Position numbers and translations under genes: made by a program
Notes under the pieces: model-generated
Database searches by the model: none
Seen by the model: the letters and a program-made list of their open reading frames with translations, nothing else
What the model was told of the DNA's origin: nothing
Shown: positions 52,989-63,244 of the stretch, one piece after another
Layout: the number at the start of each line of letters is the position of its first letter
Numbering within the stretch: the first letter of the stretch is position 1
Assembly: GCF_024171925.1 (NCBI RefSeq)
Contig: NZ_JAMTCO010000005.1
Span: 186,001 to 250,000, forward strand
Direction: 5' to 3'
DNA: 64,000 nt
Origin: Actinokineospora diospyrosa
GTDB lineage: Bacteria; Actinomycetota; Actinomycetes; Mycobacteriales; Pseudonocardiaceae

Positions 52989-53058
52989 AGCCGACCTATG
53001 TCCACGGAATGCGTGGACCGGGTCGGCTGTTTTTGTATCTGGGGGGCGACCCCCCCAG
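52989..53058 (+). terminator. Two-hairpin cassette after tRNA-Lys
   Basis: Hairpin 1: outer arms AGCCGACC/GGTCGGCT (52989-52996 / 53021-53028) around GTCCACG-gaatg-CGTGGAC, directly followed by GTTTTTG, so a standard intrinsic terminator. Hairpin 2: CTGGGGGG-CGA-CCCCCC.CAG (53039-53058), then GCCCCCACGGTGCG. The remaining 53059-53348 shows no gene. Confidence 0.85.
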
Positions 53059-53261
53059 GCCCCCACGGTGCGGTGGGCGGTGGGCGGCGGAGCCGGTGGT
53101 TCGCGCGATGCGGTAGCGGTCCGGTGTGGATGGTCGCGTCTTCTTTGAGGGTCCGGTGTGGAGGGGGTTGTGGTGTTAACAGTGTGCCAATGGTGATTGG
53201 CGCACTGGTGGGCGCTTGCGTGCAGGGGTGTTGACCTGCGCATATGCGCATCTGGCAATAA

Positions 53262-54296
<1,035 letters not shown>

Positions 54297-54596
54297 CCCC
54301 CTTGCTTGGCCTTTGACACCCACGAACACGGGCGCGGTCGGCCGCACCCGGACGCGGGCCACCCCGGACGGGGGGTGGCCCGCTTGTGTTTCTCCGACCC
54401 CAGCCCGGACCTGTTGGGCCGCAACAGCTTTCACCGGCCTTGGCCGCCCGCTGGGACACCGCCCGCTGCGCCCAGGCCCTGCGGCACTGTGTCACCCCCC
54501 GCCACCGCGGCGACGCCCTTGTCTCTTCGGGCGCCTGGCTGCCCTCTCCGCCCCGCTGGCTCCCCGCCGACCACTACCCCCGCCCGCGGGCCTTCC

Positions 54597-54757
54597 TTTC
54601 ACCCGTTCCAGCGACAGAAGTTATCCACATGTGGATCTTCGGGGCCCCGCTTTCAAGATCCACTGTCGGTGGGGCCTAGTAGACTGGCCCTGGGGCCGCC
54701 CCCCGGAGAGGGTGGGGGCTGCGCCCCGGACCCGCGCGCGGGGGCAGGGTTGAGCCG
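54597..54757 (+). repeat. Dispersed repeat C, copy 1, with ATCCACATGTGGAT palindrome
   Basis: Holds GTTATCCACATGTGGATC, the DnaA-box-like TTATCCACA overlapping its inverted copy, then AAGATCCACTGTC, TAGACTGGCCCTGGGGCCGC and a GC-rich end. The second copy is at 55437-55600 in the same orientation. No gene is seen in the 54297-55667 gap. Confidence 0.75.
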
Positions 54758-54835
54758 TCGCTGGTAGTGGCTAGAGGCGGGACGGATCGGGGTCCACCGC
54801 GTTTGCCGGTGACGACGTGCGCCGCCGCAGGTGTG

Positions 54836-55210
54836 CAACCCGGCGAATCGGCTCGTCACCACGCGGTTGCCTGGTCTGCTGGACGCCTTGGCCTGGGGGA
54901 GCGTCGAGGTGGGGTGATCGCGAGGCTGCCGAGTGGCGTCCGCATTCGAGCGGCGGGCAACCCGGCGAACCAGCTCGTCATCACGCGGTTGCCCGGTTTG
55001 CTGGACGCCTTGGCTCGGGTGAGCGGTCTCAGCTGGGGTTGGGGTGATCGCGGGGCTGGGGCGATGGGTGTCCGCATTCGAGCGGCGGGTAGCCCGGCGA
55101 GCCAGCTTGTCGCCGCGCTGTTGCCCGGTTTGCTGGACACCTCGACTTGGGGGGTCTCGGCTGGGGGTGGGGTGATCGCGAGGCTGGGCGAGGGGTGTCT
55201 GCATTCGAGC
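54836..55210 (+). repeat. Three tandem ~125-base repeats
   Basis: Units share CAACCCGGCGAACCAGCTCG, CACGCGGTTGCCCGGTTTGC TGGACGCC and GGGTGATCGCGAGGCT, and begin near 54836, 54958 and 55090 (steps of 122 and 132). The first step is not a multiple of three, so no common protein frame is kept through all units. Confidence 0.65.
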
Positions 55211-55436
55211 TGGCAATGCGGATTCGGCCCCGCGGCAGGGCCGCTTCCAGGCGCAGCGGTGACGCGGACGGGCGTCGCACCCGAGGCGGCATCGCCTTCC
55301 GCGTTGGTCGCGATCCCACCGCGACGATGTGCTCAGCACCGACTTGATCACCAGCGAAACGACTTCCGCCCACACCCCGCCCTGCCAGCCACCCCGCACC
55401 AACATCCCCAGGTCAACGCCACCTCCCCGCCTCAAC

Positions 55437-55600
55437 CTTCACCCGTCCCAGCGACAAAAGTTATCCACATGTGGATCTCCAACGCCCCGTTCCCAAGATC
55501 CACTGTCACCCCACCCCGGTAGACTGGCCCTGGGGCCGCCCCCCGGTGAGGGTGGGGGGAGCGCCCCCGACCCGCGTGCGTGGGGGGAGCGGGTGGGGGC
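55437..55600 (+). repeat. Dispersed repeat C, copy 2
   Basis: Matches 54597-54757 over about 160 bases, again with GTTATCCACATGTGGATC (palindrome 55463-55476), AAGATCCACTGTC and TAGACTGGCCCTGGGGCCGC. The divergence is concentrated between these blocks. Confidence 0.75.
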
Positions 55601-55667
55601 GGGGTTCTCCACAGGATGTGCACCACAAGGCCGCGTGGCCGACACAGGGCGCCGGCATTGTGGCGCC

Positions 55668-56492
55668 ATGCCCTACACGTTGTCCCACGCCGCCGCGGTG
55701 TTGCCGTTTGTTCGGCGGGCGCCGTTGGTGGGGTCGGCGCTGGTGGTGGGGTCGATGTCGCCGGACCTGCTGTACTTCGTCGCGCTCGAGCCCGGGGTGG
55801 ACCGGCGCACGCACACCTGGCTCGGGTTGGTGCTGATCGACCTGCCCGTCGCCCTCGCGGTGCTCGCCGTGTTCCACAGCCTCGTCGCCCCGGCTCTGGT
55901 GGGGTTGGCGCCGCGGTGGGTTCGGGAGCGGGTACACCCCCGACCGCCGCGGCTGGGGGTCGCGGCGGTCGGGTGGATCGTGGTGTCGGTGCTGCTCGGC
56001 GGGGTGACGCACCTGGTGTGGGACGCCTTCACCCACCACGAGGGCTGGGTGGTGGTGCAGTACCCGAAGCTGTTCCGCGAGTGGCTGTGGGTCGGCATGC
56101 CGCGCTACCACTTCTTGCAGCTCTTCAGCAGTGTGGTCGGTGGGGTCGTGCTGGTGTGGTGGAGCGTGCTGACATTGCGCCGCCGGGAGCCGCGCGATCC
56201 CGGGGCGCTCTACGGCCCGCCGCGGCGGCCTTGGCTGGTCATCGCCGCTGTCGTGGGGGCCGGGGTGGGGTTGGCGGCGGTGCGCGCGGTGACCGTGATG
56301 GCCTGGATGGAGCACCAGTCGGTGGTCGGGTTCGCCAAGACGCTGGCGGCGGGGGTCGCGCCGAGCGGGGCGCAGGTGGCGGCCGGGACGGCCCGGATCG
56401 CGATCTGCGTGGTCACCGGCATGTTCGTCGCGCTGATGGTGGTCGGGGTGCTCCAGCGTGCGAGGCAGCGCACAGCCGGACCAGTGGACTAG
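55668..56492 (+). CDS. DUF4184 membrane protein
   Basis: 274 residues, about seven membrane helices. The N-terminus MPYTLSHAAAVLPFVRR and SMSPDLLYFV is the DUF4184 signature; GGVTHLVWDAFTHHEGWVV carries conserved His/Asp that could bind metal, as in the related YdjM/YfhO-type membrane hydrolases. Function unknown. Starts 68 bases after repeat C copy 2. Confidence 0.8.
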   Translation: MPYTLSHAAAVLPFVRRAPLVGSALVVGSMSPDLLYFVALEPGVDRRTHTWLGLVLIDLPVALAVLAVFHSLVAPALVGLAPRWVRERVHPRPPRLGVAAVGWIVVSVLLGGVTHLVWDAFTHHEGWVVVQYPKLFREWLWVGMPRYHFLQLFSSVVGGVVLVWWSVLTLRRREPRDPGALYGPPRRPWLVIAAVVGAGVGLAAVRAVTVMAWMEHQSVVGFAKTLAAGVAPSGAQVAAGTARIAICVVTGMFVALMVVGVLQRARQRTAGPVD

Positions 56493-56786
56493 ACCGCCCA
56501 GTCCGTGCTGGACTGTCCACAGAGGTCAACCGGGGCCCCGGGTGGAGCGCTCCCACGGCCCGCGGAGTGCCCGCGCCCGCTGGCAACGCCCGACCGGGGC
56601 GGCTAACGTGCAACTTGCAGATTGACGTCTACGCACGTGGCCGCACGCTCGCACCCCTGAACCAGAGTTGCACACTCGGTGAACAGAGTTGTCGCTAACC
56701 GGTAGTGTTCGCGCAACAACAGGCAGAACTCGTGCACCGTGGTCCTAGGGCTTGGCGTTGGTGATCCTTCGGCCTAGCTTTGTCCC

Positions 56787-57770
56787 ATGGAGCTGGAGCT
56801 GCGCCACTTCAAAATCATCGTTGCGGTCGCCGAGGCGGGCAGCATCACCAAGGCCGCGTCCACCCTTGGGCTCGCCCAACCCGCGCTGACCGCACAGCTC
56901 CACCGGATCGAGCGCGCGCTCGGTGGACCTCTCTTCGAACGCGACCGCAAGGGTGCGAGACCGACCGCGCTCGGCGAGTTGGTGCTGTCGCGGGCACGCC
57001 TGCTGCTGCCCGCGGTGTCCGGGCTGCGCGAGGAGGCGGCCCGGTTCGCCAACAACGCCGCGCTGCCCGGGGACACCCCGGCGCGGTTGCGGCTGGGCTC
57101 GGCGACCGGACCGGTGCTCGGCGGGCTGGTGCACCAGCTCAACGCCGCCTACCCCGACCTGCACGTCACCACGCACGTGTCCTGGTCGTCGGAGGAGCTG
57201 GCGTCGATGGTGGCCGACGGGCGGGTGGACTACACCCTCGTCGGCGTCTGCGGCGACGCGCCGCCCCCGTCGCAACCCGGGCTGATCTGGCGGACGCTGG
57301 CCACCGACCCGGTGTTCGTGCTGCTGTCGGACAAGCACCCGCTGGCGAACCTGCCCGAGGTGGAGCTGTCCGAGCTGGCCGGGTCCCAGTGGGGCGCGAC
57401 CCCCGGTGACGGCTGTTTCGCCGACTGTTTCGCCGCAGCCTGCGCGCGGGCCGGGTTCACCCCGCGCACCCTCTACGAGACCGACGTGAACAGCTGCATC
57501 GACCTGGTCGAGTCCGGCGACGCCGTGGTGCTGTGCCAGCCGATGTTCCGCAAGATGCCCGGCGTGGTGCCGGTGCCGATCGCGGGCAACCCGCTGCGCT
57601 GGCGCAACCTGATCGGCTGGCACCCCGACGGCTCTGCCGCGGCGTTCTCCGACCAGTTGGTGAAGATGGCCAGCACGGCCTACGCCGACGTCATCGCCCG
57701 CAGCACCCGCTACACCGAGTTCCTGCGCGATCATCCCGGGTTCGGCGTCGAGCGCCCGGAGGCGGTCTGA
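56787..57770 (+). CDS. LysR-family transcriptional regulator
   Basis: 327 residues. The winged helix-turn-helix is MELELRHFKIIVAVAEAGSI, TKAASTLGLAQPALTAQLHR; the effector domain (about 95-300) has the periplasmic-binding fold (LRLGSATGPVLGGLVHQLNA, GRVDYTLVGVCGD). The 294-base gap ahead holds ACTTGCA-type repeats (GTGCAACTTGCAG, CAGAGTTGCACAC, ACAGAGTTGTCGC), which may be binding sites. No obvious enzyme target beside it apart from the protease at 57997. Confidence 0.88.
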   Translation: MELELRHFKIIVAVAEAGSITKAASTLGLAQPALTAQLHRIERALGGPLFERDRKGARPTALGELVLSRARLLLPAVSGLREEAARFANNAALPGDTPARLRLGSATGPVLGGLVHQLNAAYPDLHVTTHVSWSSEELASMVADGRVDYTLVGVCGDAPPPSQPGLIWRTLATDPVFVLLSDKHPLANLPEVELSELAGSQWGATPGDGCFADCFAAACARAGFTPRTLYETDVNSCIDLVESGDAVVLCQPMFRKMPGVVPVPIAGNPLRWRNLIGWHPDGSAAAFSDQLVKMASTAYADVIARSTRYTEFLRDHPGFGVERPEAV

Positions 57771-57996
57771 GCGCCTGAGCAGTGCATAGCGCGGGTGCTA
57801 TGGCCAAGTCATATGGACCGAAGGTCTGTGATCCGGATTACTGTGCCAGGCACCTGCTGACCGTTTCGTCCGGTTGATCTCCGTCAGCCGGACTCCCCGC
57901 GACCGAAGTGCGCTCGGCCGGACCAGCCACCCGGCCCGCTTCGCCGCGCCGGTACGCAGCCATCCCGTAAACCTTCCCCTGCACGAGGAGAACGGC

Positions 57997-59463
57997 ATGG
58001 CAAGACGCATCACAGCCCTGCTCTCAGCCACCGTGGCGACGGCCGGTGTCGTCGTCGCGGTGTCCTTATCGGCCGAGGCGGCACCCGCCCCGCCCGCGGC
58101 CGCCGACGGAATGCGCGCGGCGATGCAGCGCGACCTCGGCCTGTCCGCCGAGCAGGCGGGCACCCGCATCACCAACGAGGACCGGGCCGCCAAGGCCGAC
58201 CGGGCGCTGCGCAAGCAGTTGGCCAACCGGCACGGCGGCTCCTGGTACGACGCGGGCCGGGGCAAGCTCGTCGTCGCGGTAACCGACACCGGGGCCGCCG
58301 CGGCCGCCAGGTCCGCCGGTGCCGACGCGGTCGTCGTGTCCCGCACGGAGGCGCAGCTCGACGACCTCAAGGCCAAACTGGACGCCAACCTGGCGCGCAG
58401 CCCGAAGACCGTCCCCGCCTGGTACGTCGACGTCACGAGCAACAAGATCGTGGTCAAGTCGCGCGGCTCGGCGCTGGCCGCGGCCCGCGCGTTCGTCGCG
58501 GCCAGCGGTGTCCCCGCTGACGCGGTCGCCGTCGAGGCCTCGGACGAGTCCCCGCGCAAGCTGATCGACGTGGTCGGCGGCAACGCGTACTACATCGGCA
58601 GCGGCACCCGCTGCTCGGTCGGCTTCTCGGTCAACGGTGGCTTCATCACCGCGGGCCACTGCGGCCGCACCGGCGCCACCACGACGACGCCCAGCGGCAG
58701 CTTCGCCGGGTCGAGCTTCCCCGGCAACGACTACGCGTTCGTCCGGGTCAACTCCGGCAACACGATGATCGGCGCCGTCAACAATTACTCCGGCGGTCGC
58801 GTCGCCGTCGCGGGCAGCACCGAGGCGCCGGTCGGCTCCTCGATCTGCCGCTCCGGCTCCACCACCGGCTGGCACTGCGGCACGATCCAGGCCCGCAACT
58901 CCTCGGTCACCTACCCCGAGGGCACCATCACCGGCCTGATCCGCACCAACGTCTGCGCCGAGCCGGGCGACTCCGGCGGCTCCGCCATCTCCGGCAGCCA
59001 GGCCCAGGGCGTGACCTCCGGCGGATCCGGCAACTGCTCCTCCGGCGGGACGACCTACTTCCAGCCGGTCAACGAGATCCTGCAGGTCTACGGGTTGAGC
59101 CTGGTCACCGGCGGTGGGACGCCGCCGACGACCACGCCGCCCACCACCCCGCCGGGCACCTGCACCGGCACCACCTACACCGGCAGCCTCGCCAGCGGCG
59201 GGCAGGCCATCCAGCCGAACAACAGCTACTACCAGACCAGCGTCACCGGTGCGCACCGCGGCTGCCTCACCGGGCCGTCCGGGACGGACTTCGACCTGAA
59301 CCTGCAGAAGTGGAACGGGAGCAGCTGGGCGAACGTGGCCAGCGGCACCACACCGTCCAATGTGGAGTCCGTTTCGTACACCGGCACCGCGGGTTACTAC
59401 CGGTGGCAGGTGCACGCGTACAGCGGCTCCGGCAGCTACACCCTGCGGGCCTCGCGCCCGTAA
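57997..59463 (+). CDS. Secreted alpha-lytic-type serine protease with pro and PPC domains
   Basis: 488 residues. A signal peptide (1-28), a pro-region (about 30-190, with AMQRDLGLSAEQAGTRI and WYVDVTSNKIVVKSRG, the Al_protease pro fold), then an S1E domain: His in FITAGHCGRTG, Asp in GNDYAFVRV, Ser in PGDSGGSAISG. A Thr/Pro linker joins a C-terminal PPC-type beta domain (YTGSLASGGQAIQP, GYYRWQVHAYSGSGSY). Autocatalytic maturation outside the cell is expected. Confidence 0.92.
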   Translation: MARRITALLSATVATAGVVVAVSLSAEAAPAPPAAADGMRAAMQRDLGLSAEQAGTRITNEDRAAKADRALRKQLANRHGGSWYDAGRGKLVVAVTDTGAAAAARSAGADAVVVSRTEAQLDDLKAKLDANLARSPKTVPAWYVDVTSNKIVVKSRGSALAAARAFVAASGVPADAVAVEASDESPRKLIDVVGGNAYYIGSGTRCSVGFSVNGGFITAGHCGRTGATTTTPSGSFAGSSFPGNDYAFVRVNSGNTMIGAVNNYSGGRVAVAGSTEAPVGSSICRSGSTTGWHCGTIQARNSSVTYPEGTITGLIRTNVCAEPGDSGGSAISGSQAQGVTSGGSGNCSSGGTTYFQPVNEILQVYGLSLVTGGGTPPTTTPPTTPPGTCTGTTYTGSLASGGQAIQPNNSYYQTSVTGAHRGCLTGPSGTDFDLNLQKWNGSSWANVASGTTPSNVESVSYTGTAGYYRWQVHAYSGSGSYTLRASRP

Positions 59464-59478
59464 TGCTCTTGCGACAGA

Positions 59479-59513
59479 CGAGCGGCCGACTCCCGGTGGG
59501 GGTCGGCCGCTCG
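59479..59513. terminator. Bidirectional hairpin between convergent protease and polymerase genes
   Basis: CGAGCGGCCGAC (59479-59490) pairs with 59502-59513; 12-bp stem, 11-base loop, 15 bases after one stop and ending 1 base before the other. Confidence 0.7.
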
Positions 59514-59514
59514 G

Positions 59515-61185
59515 TCATTTGGCGTCGGCGTAGCTCTGGGCCACTTGCGCCACGAGCGGGAACAGCACCGCCGTCTCCGGGAACACCAGGGCACTGGCTT
59601 CCTCCGCCGCCGCCCCGATCTCGGCGACGGCGATCTCGGCCACCTCCGCGGGGCAGTGCACCAGCACCTCGTCGTGCTGGAAGAACACGATCTGGGCCAG
59701 CGGCGCCACCTGGAACAGCCGCCGCCGCAGGGTCGCCAGCATCGTCAGCGCCCAGTCCGCCGCGCTCGCCTGCACTACGAAGTTCCGGGTGAACCGACCC
59801 CACTCCCGGGCCGCCTGCCGTCCCGCCCGCTGCTCGGTCTCGGTCTCCGAGGCCCCGGTCCGCTCCCGCCAGGCGGCGCTCGGCGGCGGGCTGGTGCGCC
59901 CCAGCCGCGACCGCACGACCCGCCCCTCCTCGCCCGCCCGCGCGGCCTGCTCCACGTACTCGACGGCCACCGGGAACCGCTTGCGCAGCACGGCGAGCAG
60001 CGGCCCGGCCTCGCCGCTGGTGCCGCCGTACATCGCCGAGAGCATCGCGATCTTCGCCCGGCCCCGGTCCCCGTCGAACGCGTCCGCGGCCAGGCTCGTG
60101 TAGAGGTCGTCGGTCGCCGAGACCTCGGCGAAGCGCTGGTCGCCGGAGAGGGCGCCGAGCACCCGCGGCTCCAGTTGGGACGCGTCGGCCGCCACCAGCG
60201 ACCAGCCGGGATCGGCCCGGACCGCGGTCCGCAACGCCTTCGGCAACTGCAGCGCCGCCCCGCCGCGGGTCGCCCACCGCCCCGACACGACCCCGCCGAC
60301 CACGTACTCCGGCCGGAACCGGCCCGCGGTCACCCACGAGTCCAGCCAGGACCACCCGTGCGCGACCCACAGCCGCGCCAACTCCTTGTACTCCAGCAGC
60401 GGCGCCACAGCCGGGTGCTCGATCTCGCGCAGCACCCACGCCCGCGCCGACGACACCTCAATGCCCTCGCGCGCGAACGCCTTCACGATGCTCGGCGGGT
60501 GGTCCGGGTTGATCGGCCTGCCCGCGAACGCCGCGCTGATCCGCTCCGCCAGCACCGCGAGCTTGGCGGGCCGCACCCCCGGCGCCGTGCGCGGACCCAG
60601 CATCTCGGTGAGCAGTCCGGTGTGGACCTCGGCGCGCCAGGGGAGTCCGTGGTGGCTCATCTCGGCCGCGGCCAGCCCGCCCGCCGACTCGGCGGCGGCC
60701 AGCAACCGCAGCCGGTCCGGGTGGGCGGTCGCGGCGAGCCTGCGCTCCTGGTCGGTCAGCACCTCGGTCGCCGCGAGCACCGGGTCCACGCCGACCGGGG
60801 TGGTGCCGCGGTCGGTCTCGAACAGCGCGGGCGGCCCGTCGCGGACCAGCGGTGGTGGGTCCGCGGGCTCGGCGAGGCGGCGCGGCCTGGCCCAGGCGGC
60901 CGCCAGGTTGCGCGGCTTGCCCGGCTGCTGCTCGAAGGCGAGCAGGATGCCCTCGACCAGCGCCAAGTCGTGGCACCGGCCCAGCCGCACGCCCGCGCGC
61001 AGCAGTGCCGGGTACGCCTCGTCCAGCGAGGGCAGCACCCACCGGGGCGCGTGCCGCCGTTCCAGGTCCCCCATCCACGCGGCGAGGTCGGGGACGTCGA
61101 TGGGGGACTGGTCGGGCAAGACCGCCCGTCCCGCCCCCTCGGCTCCTGGTACCACCACGACGCGCACTTCGGCATTCTGGGTCAT
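59515..61185 (-). CDS. DNA polymerase I-like protein (family A) with degenerate exonuclease domain
   Basis: 556 residues from ATG 61185. Family A palm motifs are complete: motif A VAADASQLEPRVLGALSGD, motif B with the O-helix RGRAKIAMLSAMYGGT, motif C FFQHDEVLVHCP. It lacks a 5' nuclease domain. The N-terminal ~180 residues replace the usual DxE exonuclease motif (no DTET-like block found), so proofreading is doubtful. Actinobacteria carry such a second PolA-like enzyme next to the main one. Likely a repair or bypass polymerase. Confidence 0.85.
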   Translation of the reverse strand: MTQNAEVRVVVVPGAEGAGRAVLPDQSPIDVPDLAAWMGDLERRHAPRWVLPSLDEAYPALLRAGVRLGRCHDLALVEGILLAFEQQPGKPRNLAAAWARPRRLAEPADPPPLVRDGPPALFETDRGTTPVGVDPVLAATEVLTDQERRLAATAHPDRLRLLAAAESAGGLAAAEMSHHGLPWRAEVHTGLLTEMLGPRTAPGVRPAKLAVLAERISAAFAGRPINPDHPPSIVKAFAREGIEVSSARAWVLREIEHPAVAPLLEYKELARLWVAHGWSWLDSWVTAGRFRPEYVVGGVVSGRWATRGGAALQLPKALRTAVRADPGWSLVAADASQLEPRVLGALSGDQRFAEVSATDDLYTSLAADAFDGDRGRAKIAMLSAMYGGTSGEAGPLLAVLRKRFPVAVEYVEQAARAGEEGRVVRSRLGRTSPPPSAAWRERTGASETETEQRAGRQAAREWGRFTRNFVVQASAADWALTMLATLRRRLFQVAPLAQIVFFQHDEVLVHCPAEVAEIAVAEIGAAAEEASALVFPETAVLFPLVAQVAQSYADAK

Positions 61186-61233
61186 GACCCTGACAATCGC
61201 TGGTGGTTGACGCGCCAGTAGGTTCTGCGGCAC

Positions 61234-61255
61234 GGTGTTACCCCTGGGTAACACC
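61234..61255. promoter_or_regulatory. 22-base perfect palindrome before the acyl-CoA synthetase gene
   Basis: GGTGTTACCC (61234-61243), two bases, GGGTAACACC (61246-61255). It ends 15 bases before the GTG start and just ahead of the GGGAGG ribosome site, so a bound repressor would block both initiation and the divergent polymerase promoter region. Confidence 0.6.
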
Positions 61256-61270
61256 TGTTGGGAGGCGTCG

Positions 61271-62896
61271 GTGAGCGAGTACCTGACCCGCGTTCGCGAG
61301 CTGGCCGCGAAGGTCCCCACCGCGGTCCGCAGCGTCGATGTCATGCGCCGCGCCGGGCTGGTGCCGCTGGGCAGGCCCGACCACGTGCTCGGCTCGATGA
61401 TCGCGATGCGCCGGTTGGGGCCGATCGCCGGGGCCGCCCGGATCGCCGCCACCCGCGACCGGACCGCGATCGGGCTGGTCGACGAGCGCGGGCCGCTGAC
61501 CTTCGCCGAGCTCGACCGCAGGTCCAACGCGCTGGCCAGGGCGTTCGCCGCGCGCGGGGTCACCCCGGACTCGGTGGTGGCGCTGCTGGCCCGCGACCAC
61601 CGCGGCGCCGTGGAGACGATGCTGGCCGCGTCCAAGCTCGGCGCCCGGTTACTGCTGATGAACACCGGCTTCGCCCGCCCGCAACTGGTCGACGTGGCCG
61701 AGCGGGAGGGTGTCACCGTCTTCGTCTACGACCAGGAGTTCACCCCGCTGGTCGAGGCGCTGCCCCGGTCGCTGCCCAGCTTCCTGGCCTGGGTCGACGA
61801 CGCGCCCGAGGGGGCGGTCACCCTGGAGGACTTGATCGCCGCGACCGACGACCGCGCCGTGCCGATGCCGCGCCAACCGGGCGGGATGGTGCTGCTCACC
61901 AGCGGCACCACCGGCACCCCGAAGGGCGCGCCCCGCCAGGTCCGCTCGCCGCTGGCCGCCGCGCAGTTCCTCGACCGCATCCCGCTGCGCACCGGTGAGG
62001 CGACCGTCCTGGCCGCACCGCTGTTCCACGCGACCGGCTTCTCGCAGTTCATCATCTCTTTCGCGCTCGGCTCGCGGGTCGTCGTGCGCCGCAGGTTCGA
62101 CCCCGAGGCCACCCTCGCCGCGATCGCCGACAACCGGGCCACCGCGCTCGTGCTGGTGCCGACCATGCTGCAGCGCGTCCTCGACCTGGGCGCGGACGTG
62201 CTCGGCCGCTACGACACCAGCAGCCTGCGGATCGTGTTCACCGCCGGGTCCGCGCTGTCGCCCGAGTTGGGCGACCGGGCCACCCGGGTGTTCGGCGAGG
62301 TGATCCACAACCTGTACGGCTCGACCGAGGTGTCGGTCGCCTCGGTCGCCACCCCCGAGGACTGGCGCGCGGCACCCGGCACGGTCGGCAAGCCCCCGGT
62401 CGGGTGCCGGGTCGTGCTCTACGACGCCGACGGCGCGCCGGTGGTCGAGCCGGGCGTGACCGGGCGGGTGTTCGCGGGCAGCGGGCTCGCCTTCGGCGGG
62501 TACACCGACGGGCGGCACAAGGAGGTCATCGGCGGGCTGCTGTCCACCGGGGACGTCGGGCACTTCGACGCCGCCGGGCGGCTGTTCATCGACGGCCGCG
62601 ACGACGACATGATCGTCTCCGGTGGCGAGAACGTGTTCCCCGGCGAGATCGAGAACCTGCTCGTCGCCTTCCCCGGCGTGGTTGAGGCCGCGGTGCTCGG
62701 GGTACCCGACGCCGAGTTCGGCCAGCGGCTCAAGGCGTTCGTGGTCCTGGAGCCCGGCGCGGCGGTCACCGAGGAGCGGTTGCGCGAGCACGTGCGCGGC
62801 AACCTGGCCCGGTTCAAAGTGCCCAGGGAAGTCGTCTTCCTCGACGAGTTGCCGCGCAACGCCACCGGCAAACTGCTGCGCAACCAGCTCGGCTGA
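61271..62896 (+). CDS. Fatty acyl-CoA synthetase (ANL superfamily)
   Basis: 541 residues from GTG 61271 after GGGAGG. AMP-binding motif LTSGTTGTPKGAPR, LYGSTEVSV (A5), STGDVGHFD (A7), GGENVFPGEIENLL (A8) and the C-terminal catalytic Lys in NATGKLLRNQ (A10). Activates a fatty or other carboxylic acid to its CoA ester. Probably under the palindromic operator just upstream. Related in pathway to the fatty acyl reductase at 43-45 kb. Confidence 0.9.
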   Translation: MSEYLTRVRELAAKVPTAVRSVDVMRRAGLVPLGRPDHVLGSMIAMRRLGPIAGAARIAATRDRTAIGLVDERGPLTFAELDRRSNALARAFAARGVTPDSVVALLARDHRGAVETMLAASKLGARLLLMNTGFARPQLVDVAEREGVTVFVYDQEFTPLVEALPRSLPSFLAWVDDAPEGAVTLEDLIAATDDRAVPMPRQPGGMVLLTSGTTGTPKGAPRQVRSPLAAAQFLDRIPLRTGEATVLAAPLFHATGFSQFIISFALGSRVVVRRRFDPEATLAAIADNRATALVLVPTMLQRVLDLGADVLGRYDTSSLRIVFTAGSALSPELGDRATRVFGEVIHNLYGSTEVSVASVATPEDWRAAPGTVGKPPVGCRVVLYDADGAPVVEPGVTGRVFAGSGLAFGGYTDGRHKEVIGGLLSTGDVGHFDAAGRLFIDGRDDDMIVSGGENVFPGEIENLLVAFPGVVEAAVLGVPDAEFGQRLKAFVVLEPGAAVTEERLREHVRGNLARFKVPREVVFLDELPRNATGKLLRNQLG

Positions 62897-63244
62897 TATC
62901 ACGGTCGAATCAAGCCGCGCAACCCACCGCCGTTGGGTAAGCGCGGCGGGAATGGCTAGTTCGACCGTCGAATCAGCATGGATTTGAAGTTTTTCGTTCA
63001 CATTCGATGTCACCTTGGCGCAATCTTGTGCGACCGCGTCGAAAGTGGTCTTGAGCTGGGCAGATGACCCTACTCGTCAGTGCTACCAATGGGTATTCAT
63101 CGAATATGATCATGGCGCGTTCGACCTAGTGGCGCTACGCCGTCCGGCTCACATGTGGCAAGTGGCAACTGTTGAGGCATTTCCGGACCAGGCGTTGCAT
63201 ATCACTCAAGCAAGTGATCCATTGGGGCTAACGAAAGGTCTTCC
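62897..63244. other. 348-base AT-richer gap before the subtilase
   Basis: Clearly lower in GC than its surroundings, with TTGAAGTTTTTCGTTCACA near 62985 and repeats GGTCGAATCAAG (62904) and CCGTCGAATCAG (62967). A 77-codon frame at 63015-63248 exists but has random third-position use. Likely promoter and leader of the protease gene. Confidence 0.5.

Noticed and set aside
54767..55522. 251-codon frame through the tandem repeats near 55 kb
   Set aside because: Repeat steps are 122 and 132 bases, so the frame is not kept between units, and the start lacks a ribosome site.
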